Part shown: piece after piece, positions 44,847 through 55,838 of the stretch
Position numbering within the stretch: position 1 is the stretch's first letter
Layout of the letters: the number at the start of each line of letters is the position of its first letter
Assembly (NCBI GenBank): GCA_000827495.1
Contig: KN817522.1
Span: 372,001-436,000, forward strand
Direction of reading: 5' to 3'
Source of the DNA: Hypholoma sublateritium FD-334 SS-4
Taxonomy: Eukaryota > Basidiomycota > Agaricomycetes > Agaricales > Strophariaceae
DNA: 64,000 bases
Translations under genes and position numbers: made by a program
The notes under the pieces: model-generated
What the model was told of the DNA's origin: nothing
Databases searched by the model: none
What the model saw: the letters and a program-made list of their open reading frames with translations, nothing else

Positions 44847-46807
44847 CTATCTATCTAGTGTGCAGGGCCCTTCCCATGCACCACCTGGTATATGTTGAAC
44901 CCCAAGCTGCATTTCCTTTATTATCACATCCACGCAATGCAGCAGTGCCACGTACCAGAAAACAAACACGCATATCCCGTACACCATCAGCGCAAATGCG
45001 CCATAGTTCATCCTCCGACTTACCGAAGGATCGTTGCGAGTCAACTGCAAATATTCAGAGATGGCCCGATGTAGTGCATGCAATGCATTTTACCTTCCAG
45101 TAGAAGAGACCCGGCAGAATGAAGGAAATCGTCGTCGAGCCAGTAGCCCCCACAAACGCCAGAACTGCAAAACAATCAGTTTCAGAACAAAGGATGGAAG
45201 TTTCTACTTCGTGCTGACCTATTTGTAGATCATCGACCAGATATGCAATAGTAAATCCCCCGATGATAATCGCACTCGTCAAAGCAGTATACTTAAACTT
45301 GGACATTTCTGCGTGGGGCCCGTGTCCATGTTCGTCTTCATTTGGTTCTCCCTCGTCCTCGTCCTCCGTTTCCGAATCCGCCTTGGGCGCTTCGGCGACG
45401 TGTCCCGAGTGGAATATTTTGTCCAGGCAATTTCTGCAAGGGTGCACCTGCAGAGGGTAGGAGAACAGCACCAATATCACGATCGCCAACTGGCCGATGG
45501 CGATAAAGAGGGATGTCGACGGGTACATGGCGATAATATTTGGCCCGACCTGTCACATGGGGTTCAGTACACGGCGTGTATCTTTACGTCTGCAGTGACT
45601 AACCTTGGATCCAAAAGTGAGGTAACCAAATATCGCAATAACTTCATAGGTGAGAGTCGCAGCCCCTATCGATCCTCCGATAACTGTATTCATGCGCGGT
45701 TGAGAGTTTGTTTTAAGTTCATTGTAGATGGGGAATAGCTGGAGAAAAGCATATAAGTCTCTCAAAAACTGAACGCGGATTCAACAACTCACATTCTGTG
45801 CACATGTAAATGCAAACACTTGGACCGGGAAACTCGAGACAAAATTAGGTGTGAAATGGACGAGTCGGACCTCGCCTCGCTCAGGCATGTCCTCTAGGGG
45901 CCAGAAATAGCAGGTGATAACGATAGCGACCAGATAGGCTATGCATGACAAAGTTGATGTTTTGTTCAAACCGTTCGGTGAAGCACATACCAACAGAGAA
46001 AAGAGCGACATAGCTCGTGTGCCGCAGACTATGCAAATGCCTTAAAAAACACAGCGGCACAAGGACAGATGTAAATAGAGTAATCCAGATGTTCCCATTC
46101 TGCGTCCACTCGGGCGCACCCAAAGTCTCCGGGGCCAAGTCGTGGTACAGGGACGCCACCACCTTGGGCATGAGGCCTTTGATGATAATCAAGTAACTAG
46201 TTTAGAGAAAACGACAACACCATATCAGTAAAACGCACAAATGCCTCGTGCAGCAAGCCTATCAAGTTCACCTGATAGAGACACCAAAGCACTTCGCCGC
46301 AATGGCAGCATCAAAGAAGACCGCCGCACTGGGAAAGGTCAACTGCGAGACGGCGTGGAACGACGCGTGCCGCCCCTTCGTCTTCGCCGCGCATAGCGAA
46401 AGCAGATACAGCCCGAACGCAGCAACAGACCCCGAGAGCACGCAGGTAATCATGCCGGGAATCATTCCGCTCGACGCCATCGCCTGCGCCAAAATAAGCA
46501 CGGGGACAGGCACAGCGCACGCGATATGCAGCGGATACGCACCAGGGGGAAGGTCAGCATTCCTGTGGCACGGCAAGGCGCTCTGTCAGCGCGCGCACAC
46601 ACATGAGACCCGCAGGCGAAAGCAGCACCAGCACGCACCGCTCCCGATAATTGTGTTCGACAAGTTGCTGATGCAGCTGACGATGGTCGCGCGCCCGTCG
46701 GGGGCCTTATCAGGCGCGCCACCCAGAAGCGCACGCGACTCGTCACCCTCCGCGGCGCTGTTGGGGTCCGCCGAGCCCTCCGCGGCGACGCCGTATGTCT
46801 GTGTCAT
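44847..46807 (-). CDS. Vacuolar-type amino acid transporter (AAAP/AVT family)
   Basis: Multi-pass transporter of the amino acid/auxin permease superfamily, closest in pattern to yeast AVT5/AVT6-type exporters. The start is MTQTYGVAAEGSADPNSAAE, then ATIVSCISNLSNTIIGSG leads into GMLTFPL, the first-helix motif of the family. Later exons give GMIPGMITCVLSGSVAAFGL, SYLIIIKGLMPKV, WITLFTSVLVPLCFLRHL, FVFAFTCAQN-type segment, MNTVIGGSIGAATLTYEVIA and IAIGQLAIVILVLFSYPLQV. An acidic, His-rich loop (ETEDEDEGEPNEDEHGHGPH) precedes three final spans. About 11 spans in at least nine exons. The frame is open upstream of 46807 with an acidic stretch (KEYDEDDDEHSYE) but no ATG, so an extra 5' exon is possible. 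Confidence 0.85.
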
Positions 46808-47291
46808 CTCGTACGAGTGCTCGTCGTCGTCCTCGTCGTATTCCTTGCTTGTCTGTTTGTCGTTGTAGACCCCAGTGGACGCCGAGGAGAGTGTGAATGG
46901 GCGGAACGGGAGGAACGGTATCGTTAGTGCGGGTGAGAGCCAAGCAACCTGCCTGCCTCTGGACAATTATAACGTGGTGGGCTGCCTGAGGCGGAGTAAG
47001 TGCCGAGATAACGATAGAGAAGGGGGGTGCGGCAGCGTGCGGCTGGGCCTCTCTTCTTCTTGTAAACGTGGTGTAGGACAGAAAAGGATGGCGGTGTCTG
47101 TCGTGCTCCCAACGCCGGATCATCGTTACTACCGTGGTGGTGATAAACATGTTCACATCACATGTCAGTCTTCCGCAATAGACGCGCGTAGAAAACTCCT
47201 TTCCTTGACGCTATCACAACTCTATCACACCAAGGCTGCATCCTTGATTAAAATTACAGCAGCGCTAACACCTGTGCCATATCTGTCTCAA
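46808..47291. promoter_or_regulatory. Divergent promoter region of the amino acid transporter (-) and RPR2 (+)
   Basis: The 484 bp between the two start codons should contain both promoters, and possibly a missing 5' exon of the transporter. No defined motif was recognised. Confidence 0.4.
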
Positions 47292-48154
47292 ATGGCCAAG
47301 AAACAGAACGAAGCAACGCCGAATGTCAATGCCACAGCCAACCGCGATGTCGTGCAGCGATTGAACTTCCTCTATCAAGCGAGCGTCTATCTACAGTCCA
47401 TTGCTCCACCTGCACCTTCGCATACACCTGCCGATAATGGGAAGGGAAAGGCGACACAGGCATCCGTGCCGCACGAAGCGCAGGGAACCTCAAAGCTAAT
47501 GAGCAGGAAACAGCGGAAAACGCAGCGGCGCGTAGTCGGCACCAAGAAGACAACTGGCGATCTCGGACGAAGCTATGTGCAGTGCATGCGTGCCGTTGGA
47601 CAGAAAAGCACCGTCAAAATGTGAGCTGGCCTCGTACGCAATCTACCTAATGTTCTGAGCAGATGCCGTTAGGGATCCCTCCTTGAAGCGTTCGCTCTGT
47701 TCAAATTGCAATACCACACTTATAACCGGCACCTCTGCATCTGTTCGAGTAAAACGTGTGTAAAATTGACATTAATCTAAATATTTTCTGTCTCATAGCA
47801 TCTTCCCCAGCCTCTCGAGCTCATGGAAACATAATGATCTACACTTGTCTCCACTGCAAAGCAACGAAACGCATCCCAGCACCTCCGAATGTAACCACAA
47901 GACACCCAACACCCCCACCCTTGGTTCCTGCAGAACTACCATCCGTTCTACAGGAATCTGTTCCTCCAGATATTCCGCCAGTTGACGAGCAGTCGCGTAA
48001 CGCTGATGCTCAACACCGTCGACAACGAAAGCGGGAGAAAGTTGCTCGCCACCTACCTCTGTTTGCTCGACGCGACGCCGGCCACGTTGTATTTCGCGGG
48101 AATGAGCGGATCGCCCAGGATGACGAGGGTGGCATGGGTATAGCCTTTGCCTGA
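47292..48154 (+). CDS. Ribonuclease P/MRP protein subunit RPR2 (Rpp21 type)
   Basis: Zinc-ribbon protein subunit of RNase P (tRNA 5' processing), also related to the MRP subunit Snm1. Three exons, 47292-47620, 47673-47755 and 47799-48154, give 255 residues. The conserved N-terminal helix region reads NRDVVQRLNFLYQASVYLQS, and DLGRSYVQCMRAVGQKSTVK continues as MDPSLKRSLCSNCNTTLITG across intron 1. The ribbon cysteines are CSNC in exon 2 and CLHC in exon 3 (IMIYTCLHCKATKRIPAP). Intron 2 uses a GTGTGT donor; without splicing, translation would stop at once. The Pro-rich, basic C-terminal tail (ending GGMGIAFA) is longer than in yeast Rpr2. Assignment to RPR2 rather than SNM1 is from the overall pattern. 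Confidence 0.82.
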
Positions 48155-48461
48155 GCACAAACCGAACGTTTGGTGTTCCAATCCCCAAGCACTAAACCAA
48201 TTGATATTAGTCTCAGGCCACCTGTACTATCGCTGATGAATCTTTGAAACACTTGGTTATTCCGATATCGTCAACCAGATAATCTTTTGATCCGTTATCA
48301 AAAATATCGAATATCTATACACTGAAAAAGGCTGCAATCGACGTCTACTTCCCTTGAATTCCTACACTTTGTACAATCTACATTCCCTGCCCAATTTTTA
48401 CAAAAATTTACACCCGAAATGAAACAAAACGGAAACATGCAGCAAACCCGTCGCGCTCCTC
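48155..48461. other. Convergent intergenic region RPR2 / GH18
   Basis: About 300 bp between two gene ends, holding both 3' UTRs. Nothing else was seen. Confidence 0.4.
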
Positions 48462-50075
48462 TTATTCCGGGAACGTCGATCCACGCACAGTAGCGATCCA
48501 AGATGCTGCAGCATCCGGGAACTAGAAATAATACAATGAGAAAAATCAGATGCGTAGCTTTCATGCTGCACCCACCTCCCATACCATCACGCCCGCGTCT
48601 GCGGTGAATTCATGATGAGCACAATCATTGGCGAAACCATTTAGAGGACTCACTCCATCCTTCGCTCACGGCTTGGGATACGCACCCAGCCAAAGTCGCA
48701 GGCGCAATAAATCCGTTGCTGGCATCACTTGCGAGTCCGGGTTTTCCGATCACGATTTTAGATAGTGGCACACCCCCCGCCGCGATCTGGAAGAGCGCCG
48801 TCTGTGGCCAAGTGCTGGACGAGGCGGTCAGCAGACCGGCACAGGTCGTGTACTCGGTCGTCCCCTCTTTAAAAAATTAAAATGAGATGATGTTCTTCGC
48901 TCCGCTGGAACCACTTACGGTTATAGAACTATTGATAGGTGTTAGAACGGCCCAGGTACTTCCTGAGAATAAAATGACTGACTTGTACGTTGTACCAGTC
49001 AATCAAACTGCCGACTTCTGAGTTTACGGTTACATAGGCACCTCCGCCGAATTTTCCCGGAGAGAACCTGTTGCAAATATGAAAACTCTTGCCACGTCCT
49101 GCGAATGTGAAAACTCACCAAGGAGCAACCGCTGTCATTTGATAAATTCGTGAGTACATGTGCTTTGTAGTATACAAACGCTCTTGACATACGCGCATGG
49201 GTGATAATGAAAGTTCCGGAGGGTAATTGATTGCGCAGCTGAGTGGTGAAAGACACCAGCCAGGCCTAGAATACAGAAAATATCAGATCATGCCCTGCGA
49301 GAAACTGTACGCTTATCTCGCACCTCGGCCTTGCCGTTTCCGGCGTTCACAGCATCGAAATCCTGTTCACCGAATTAATTATAGGTCAATCGAAGCGCTG
49401 ATCGTGCTCGAACACTGACCTCGTAATCCACATCGGCCCCGTCGAGATCAAACTCTTTGATCCAAGCCGCCATGGTGTTGGCTGTGGCTACGGGGTCGGC
49501 GCCGTTGGTCGTCGGTGCATCCGTCGATCCAAACAGCGATACGATCACCTTGATTCCCGCTGCCGCATACTGTGATTTGACGGTCGTCCGCTGTGCGGAG
49601 GTCAATGTCGTCCACTCCAATGCCTAAGGGTTTACAAGGTAAGTGGACTCCGTGCAGGTGAGAAATTGTTTAAATATTTACCTTGTCAAACGCTCCGTCG
49701 GTCAGTAAAAAAGACAGCGCACTTGTTTTATGCGTTAGCTAGAGCTAGATTGTTAGGTTCACTATTCAAGGAACATACAAAACATTGTATCCCTATGCAT
49801 AAAAATTGAGTATATTTTATTCGTAATGAGTGCGATTGAATAAATACCTTAACATCGGCAACGGGCGGAGGCCCTGTTATCCCAGAGGTCGGCGCGTCGC
49901 TATAGATAACAAAGTGAGGAGCAGCTACAGCCGCTGCCTCCTTCGCGGGACTGACGTCGGAAACATTTTTTCCGTGCGTTTCAGACACCTCCGCGGGGAG
50001 AGCGTTGACCGTCAGGAGGGCCAGAAGACCTAGAAGCAGCAAAAGCGATAATTTGAGAGAGCTAAGAGCGAACAT
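48462..50075 (-). CDS. Secreted GH18 chitinase-like protein, copy 1
   Basis: Glycoside hydrolase family 18 enzyme, expected to act on chitin or related GlcNAc polymers outside the cell. The start MFALSSLKLSLLLLLGLLAL is a clear signal peptide. Mature sequence: APHFVIYSDAPTSGITGPPP, ALEWTTLTSAQRTTVKSQY, AAGIKVIVSLFGSTDAPT and the catalytic strand DLDGADVDYE (near 49430), matching DxxDxDxE with its acid/base glutamate. Later exons give WLVSFTTQLRNQLPSGTFII, PWFSPGKFGGGAYV, TEYTTCAGLLTASSSTWPQT, GGVPLSKIVIGKPG, TLAGC and a final MVWEFPDAAASWIATVRGST. There are about nine exons and the TAA is at 48462. No carbohydrate-binding module is visible. A TATAAAA-type box lies about 45 bp upstream. Confidence 0.85.
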
Positions 50076-50117
50076 CTTCAGTCTGAGGGCTTGAAAAAAA
50101 ATGACCAGTCCGCTCAC

Positions 50118-50130
50118 CAGTTTTTATATG
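50118..50130 (-). promoter_or_regulatory. TATA box of GH18 copy 1
   Basis: On the minus strand the sequence reads CATATAAAAACT about 45-55 bp upstream of the ATG at 50075. Position and sequence fit a core promoter TATA element. Confidence 0.5.
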
Positions 50131-50882
50131 CAACTCATTGGTCTTCTTGTTTAAATGTCCAAGTCGGTCATGGGTGCATGACTTGAAGCTAAAGTAGTGG
50201 AAGACAGTCATGCGCTGGCCCACCACATTGTTCCCCGCAAGTTCCACGTATTCCCTCTGTCCTGGTGGGATCCAGAATAGAGGACAGATGGTAAGTTTTC
50301 CGATTCCCTGGTTCGATACAATGAGAATGTGGGCAAGTTTTAGCATGGCTTGGAATAGAAGGAGCAATGTTGCGTTAACGAGAGCATGCTGCTACAGTTA
50401 TTTGTAGCACTCATCAGACGACCGACTGTGATGTTTTGGGCATTCCATGGTACTAACCTAAACTTTCTTAGGTGTGTCTCTCTCCCGAAAGAAGAGAACT
50501 GTCCCCGATGAAATCCTGTAGCTGGTTCTATCAATACACGAAACAACAGAACGAAGGACTACGCACCGACAGAGATACACTTTTACGGTTCAAGCATTCT
50601 GAAATAGGGTAATAATAGACAGGAGATCAGTTTGTAACATGTGCACCAATCGAGAAGCCGAGGAAAAACAGTCGAAGAATCGAAGAGTACCGTTTTCACG
50701 TATTTTAAAATGGAATGTGCTCCTGTGAAGAGCCGCTGCCATATGTGTTTCCAGTGATTCACCGTTGTCTGACTTTAATTCAGCAATCTCTTTGTTTATT
50801 TACAGAAAAGGTCGATACAAATACATTTAGTAGAGGAATGCATAATTTGATTTCTCGGAGCACCGCGGAATGTGCTAACATC
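50131..50882. other. Spacer between GH18 copies
   Basis: This 750-bp region upstream of copy 1 and downstream of copy 2 holds no recognisable gene. It includes the distal promoter of copy 1. Confidence 0.4.
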
Positions 50883-52518
50883 TCAAACGGGCCATGACGA
50901 TGCCCGAACAGATGTTATCCAAGACGAAGGAGCCTCATTCCACTGTTGCGACCAAAAAGTTAGATTCGGAACAATTCTTGATTACACGGAGCCAACGGAC
51001 CTGCCACACCATCGCGCCGCCGGCTGAAAATAGAAAGGCGTTAATATCATGGGAGCGATACCATGTGAGGGGCACTTACTCCATCCGCGTGCCTTGGCCT
51101 GCTGCAAGCACCCGGCCAACGTGGAAGTGGACATGAATCCGTTGCTAGCTTCACTCGAAGTAGCGGGTTTGCCGATTACAATTTTGCTCATCGGCACGCC
51201 GCTGGCGGCAATCTGGAAGACAGCAGTTTGTGGCCATGTGCTAGAAGATGTGTTGAGAAGATTCGCGCATGTGGTATACTCTGATGCACCCTCTGCATTG
51301 GTGAAGCTGTGGTATCAGTACGAAGCTAAAAATGAATCGAGCTAAGACTTGCGATTATAGAACTATCGATAATGACAAGATTGCATTTGGATTAATGAAA
51401 CATGCCTCTCGCTACCAGAGTAAGATCAGACGTACCTGTATGTTGTACCAGTCGATAAGATTCCCGACAGACGCATGGACTTTTAGGTAGCCTCCGCCTC
51501 CCCAAGCGTTTGGTGAGAACCTGATGTAAAAGGTAAGTGTATTGGTAACAATAGCGGATAAAGAACTGGGCTTGCCATGGAGCGACAGCTGGTATCAACT
51601 CGCTTGAATCAAATGCGATAGCACACAGTAACATTGCATATATAACGTACGAGCATGTGTCAAAAGGTATGTTCCTTGAGGAAGCTTTGTGCGGAGTTGT
51701 TGCGTGAAAGATATAAGCCATGCCTATCAAATATTTTTGAGCATGAAGTGCGTGCATAAACGGGATTTTGTCGTGCCTCTGCTTTGCCATTTCCAGCATC
51801 AAAAGCGTTGAAATCCTCAAGATATAGAAAGTTAGTGCGTGATGAAAGCCACTTGAAGATAATTTACCTCGTAATCAACGTCGATCCCATCAAGGCCATA
51901 TTGTATAACCCAAGCAGCCATCGTATTGGCAGTGGCGATTGGGTCAGCATTCGTCGAGGTCGGAACATCGGTTGAACCGAAGACGGAAACGACAAGTTTG
52001 ATACCAGCTGCGGCGTATTGAGACTTGATAGAAGATCGTTGGCTGGCAGTCAACGTGGTCCATTCTTCAGCCTGGCGATAGTGTTAATTATGGTTCGCGG
52101 AGAAACGGAAAGGAGGAGATAAGGAACGAACCTTATCCCAGGCGCCTTCGAGAAGAAGAAAGGACAAGGCACTAAAAGGGATCATGTAGTATTCATCGGT
52201 AAGATCGGAGGGGTAGGAAAATGCTCACAAGACGTTATAGCCCTACGCGTAAAAGAGTAGTAAATTTATGAGGGTTTCTTATTGGGAGGTAATGAACATT
52301 TTTACATTTAGCAGGGTTGCACTTGGTGGGCCTGTAGTGCCATCATACGCATCGGCATAAACAACGAAATGAGGGGCGACTGGTGTTGCGCGTTCCAGTA
52401 TTTCGCGTGCGTCATGGTCAAGCGCGTCGAGTGCTTCTGGAGCCAAATGCAAAGCAGAGACGCAGAACCGCGCAGCAATCGAGACAACCAATACTCTGGT
52501 GAAGGTAGAAAATTTCAT
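50883..52518 (-). CDS. Secreted GH18 chitinase-like protein, copy 2
   Basis: Tandem paralogue of copy 1 with the same exon layout. The signal peptide is MKFSTFTRVLVVSIAARFCV-SA. Mature sequence: APHFVVYADAYDGTTGPPSA, EWTTLTASQRSSIKSQYAAA, KLVVSVFGSTDVPT and the catalytic strand YGLDGIDVDYE (near 51890), with DxxDxDxE intact. Then come AWLISFTQQLRTKLPQGTYL, PWFSPNAWGGGGYLKVH, ASEYTTCANLLNTSSSTWPQ, PMSKIVIGKPATSSEASNGF and an end spliced as GGAMVWQ-WNEAPSSWITSV with a TGA at 50883. It differs from copy 1 in the pro-region after the signal peptide, which is mildly acidic (LDALDHDAREILER). Both copies look functional. Confidence 0.85.
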
Positions 52519-54347
52519 CGTTGTAGAGGTGGAGTGTTCAGAGGCAGGTGAAGTAGCTGGTGTTCCACCGTTGCAATTGCATGCCTTTTATCCTTCGCGG
52601 AGATGCAGAAGAAAAAAAATTACGTCCTGAAGATCCAAGGGCTTGTCGGTCAAATCCAGAGAATCCCCAATCTACACAGAATTCCGGGAATGACGCAGGC
52701 GCCATGCAGTCGCCACGCAGTGTGATCCTCGAGTCGTATGCCCATACAAGGTGCTGCACGAGAGGTCGATGAAAACTGAAGGGTCGGAAAAATTCGCTTT
52801 CGAGATCTGAATAGACGCTACGGGACGCTACAATTTTCCATCCGCGTGGCGTGAAGGATAGAAGCTACATCCAGCTTGTGCATGATAAGGTCATGTTGCT
52901 TGTGCTGACAAGGAGCCTCTGGGGCCGTAACAACGCCAGCACATCGCCTGAACATACACGGAAAAATGGGAGGTCAGTATGTAGGTCAACAGACGGTTAT
53001 GCTGCAAGACCTGTACTTCTTCAATCCCGTTTGTCACTCAGATCAGATCAGATCAGATGAATGAGGCGTGAGGCAATAAGCGAAAGCGATGAGATGTGTC
53101 GACTTTTATGGTTGGATGATTATGCGAATGTGTTGTATCCAGCTGCGACAATGGTGGAGAATCCGAGGTGACTTGATAAATCGTCCATAAAACCTGCATC
53201 TATATTCTGAATGAAGTGCCAATGGAGGAGTAGAGCCACGAACTGGCAGAGTTTTCATGTTGGAAGGCGATCAGTTGTAGGCAATGTCTCCCTATGCGAA
53301 TACCTTGAATGACCATCCAAAGGTGTGACATTCTGTTGTGGCTCTGATGACCACTGAACAGCCGGATACAATTCAGATTTCACGATACTTTAGTGCCTTT
53401 ATGGAAAGGTATGGAACAAGAGGCGTCCTAAACGGCGACACCCGATTCCATCGAAGCACGGGTGTTTCGGGCTCGAGACTGCAAATCCGCTACTGTCTAT
53501 CGTGGTTGCTTCGGCGCGTTCGTTTTTCACGATTGGCCGACTCGGACTAAGTAGGAATGACTCCAGCGACCTTTACAACCCAATGTGAGATGGTTATAAA
53601 AAGAATCTGCTCTGCGTACTTAGTATATGTACAGCACTGACACTTGCGCAAGCACGTACTTGCTGACGAGTCGAAGATGATTTGGGCATTCCCGTGGCAA
53701 TGTAGAGTTCTAGAAGACGAAAGCAATCTCCGTCAAGGTTTGTTGATTTGACCAGGATGAACAATCTGCATGAGATGATTCATGAAGTATTAACCTGGCG
53801 GCCAGTCACGAACGGTTCTGTAGGTGCTCGCCTGTTTATTCAAACAGTAATAATGCAGTCATATGTGCTGCGCGTTACATTAAATATTCCCCTCCGAGCA
53901 TGCCGGGGCAGTCTGGCGCGGGGGCATGATTGGGGTGGGGGAGTGCAACGAAGAAGGCTTTGCTTCGGAGCAGAATCATTTGTTCTATTTTGGTCTGTGG
54001 CGATGCCTTGGCAGAATAGGGTCTATTGGAGGAGATTAGTATCCTTGAAATCTCGCAGATATGGCATATCAGGGAAAAATCAGAGGATGTTCTCTTGCTA
54101 GTAGGTCTGAGTAGGGGAGGAAGGCGCGCATTGGCCAAGCATTGGCAAGCCTTGTCGAGGTGACGAGCGCTTTCGGCCGATGCCACACGTGAACTGATTC
54201 GATCAGAAGATCCCGCACATGAGGCCGGACGCCAATGGCTCCTTCCCGATCCCTTTTATGTCTAAGTCTCTATTTAAAATACCTCAGCTGTTTCCTTGGT
54301 CCCCTCTCTGTTCCTTCTCTTTTCGCGCTCTATCCTTTCGCTCTTGA
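52519..54347. other. Intergenic region without a recognised gene
   Basis: This 1.83-kb stretch contains a short GATCA tandem repeat at about 53041-53059 (four units, the last varied), an A-rich run near 52610 and scattered short frames without signatures. It includes the promoter of GH18 copy 2 at its left end. No gene is supported. Confidence 0.4.
53041..53059. repeat. GATCA microsatellite
   Basis: Three perfect GATCA units followed by one variant (GATGA). Confidence 0.7.
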
Positions 54348-55229
54348 ATGTCCTCCAGCCGAACCCAGCACTCAGACGGACAAAGACAAGAAGCGTCGGA
54401 GAGCGTCTGGTCCGAGGCCCCTAATTCTCAGGCAACTATCTCAACCATGTTCGTGTCTCCAGCTGTATCGCTGCTTCTTTGACTTCATGCAGTCTACAGA
54501 AAGATCGAAAGGACTGTAAGGTCAGCCTATAAGAGAAATCTGCAGAAGGAACAACTATTAAAGGAGCTCGAGGTATGCTCAGGGGTAGAGATATTGCTTC
54601 CTTTGCACTTGTATACTGATGTGACTTATAGTCCAGGTTGTCCGACGACCTCAGTAACTTTCGTGCAATTGAAAGTATTCTCAAGGACTCTTTCACTGGC
54701 TTACAGGTTCGCGATGCCTTCCAAAATGTGGGTAGTATATTATTGACCTTTGTGCGGATTCCATGAACAGCGCACCCAAACTCGAGCAGAAAGAGCACTA
54801 CGGCGACAGGTTCCGGATATAAAGCTAGAACTCGAGGAGTCTATGGATACACTGGGAGACCTCGCAGAGAATCTGCCCACGATTCAATCCCAAGTCAAGA
54901 CCATTGGAAGTGTCTACGAATCGGGGCAAGAAAAGGTCCGTCTTCGGTATTTTAGTTGTAGACGTGCAAGATGTTCACCCTACGTACGTCTTTTTCAGGC
55001 CAAATCCCTGGTTCATGACCTTACATGGCTCAACACGGAGTTTTACGAAAGATGGCGCGCCATCATCTTCACTTCCTCGAGTCCAGTGTCCTTCCGTTGG
55101 AAGGTTTACATGCGTTCAATATTTGTCGCATCTTTCATTATTTGCTCCTGGCTATTCTGGATCGCGGTGACTGGCGCTTACCGTGCTCACAGACATCGAT
55201 TAGTCTGGGGCGAGAAGCTTATGTCGTGA
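54348..55229 (+). CDS. Tail-anchored coiled-coil protein of unknown function
   Basis: Unrecognised protein of about 205-210 residues, spliced from five exons. Start MSSSRTQHSDGQRQEASESV, then across a 45-nt intron (54455-54499) MFVKIERTVRSAYKRNLQKE, then SRLSDDLSNFRAIESILKDS, RTQTRAERALRRQVPDIKLE and MDTLGDLAENLPTIQSQVKT. The heptad-like spacing suggests a coiled coil. The last exon has TWLNTEFYERWRAIIF and one membrane span near the end (IFVASFIICSWLFWIAVTGA) with a short basic tail, as in tail-anchored or inner-nuclear/ER membrane proteins. All introns join in phase, which supports a real gene despite the lack of a family. The first splice (donor GTCTCC) is weak. Confidence 0.6.
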
Positions 55230-55838
55230 GATGCAGGAATCATGCCTAGACCTGGTAACGGTAAATAACGCCAGATAATGCTACTTACTATAGATCCTGA
55301 AACCATTCACACTCCTTACAGTCTTTCTACCTAGATTTTGCACTCTCAGCTTTCTTCTATTATCTCTGCTCCAGCTTTCCCTTGCATATCATTATCTGCT
55401 CGTCGTCAACAATTTGTTACATCCCGTCCCCAGTCTATGCATGGATATCCTGAATGCTCTCGTATGTATTTCAATATTTGTACAATAAATGTTCTACACC
55501 GCCCAAAGCTATGTAAGTCCTGAAATATACTTTTCGCCGAAACAAAGAACAAAGATATACGAAGTCACTAGTCACTCTTCACCATATCCATGGAGATGTT
55601 GCTGACTTGAGAGCGTCGGCGTTCTCAGTGAACCGGTTCTTTTTTTGGTCTTGATATAAACATTTGCGCGTTCTAATGCGTGGCACTGGAGTGAGGTAAA
55701 TACCCCTATGCAAACAGACCAGATTTAATAGTGAGTAGGAGTGGCTATGAAGGGGATCCGGAGGAGCGCAGCCGCAGCCGTAAATAGCAATTGCCAGTGG
55801 ATCAATTCAACTTCGGTTGTGCAGACTTGTTCCGCACC
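55230..55838. other. Intergenic region upstream of VPS5
   Basis: About 600 bp, AT-rich, between two plus-strand genes. It should contain the VPS5 promoter. No other feature was recognised. Confidence 0.4.
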
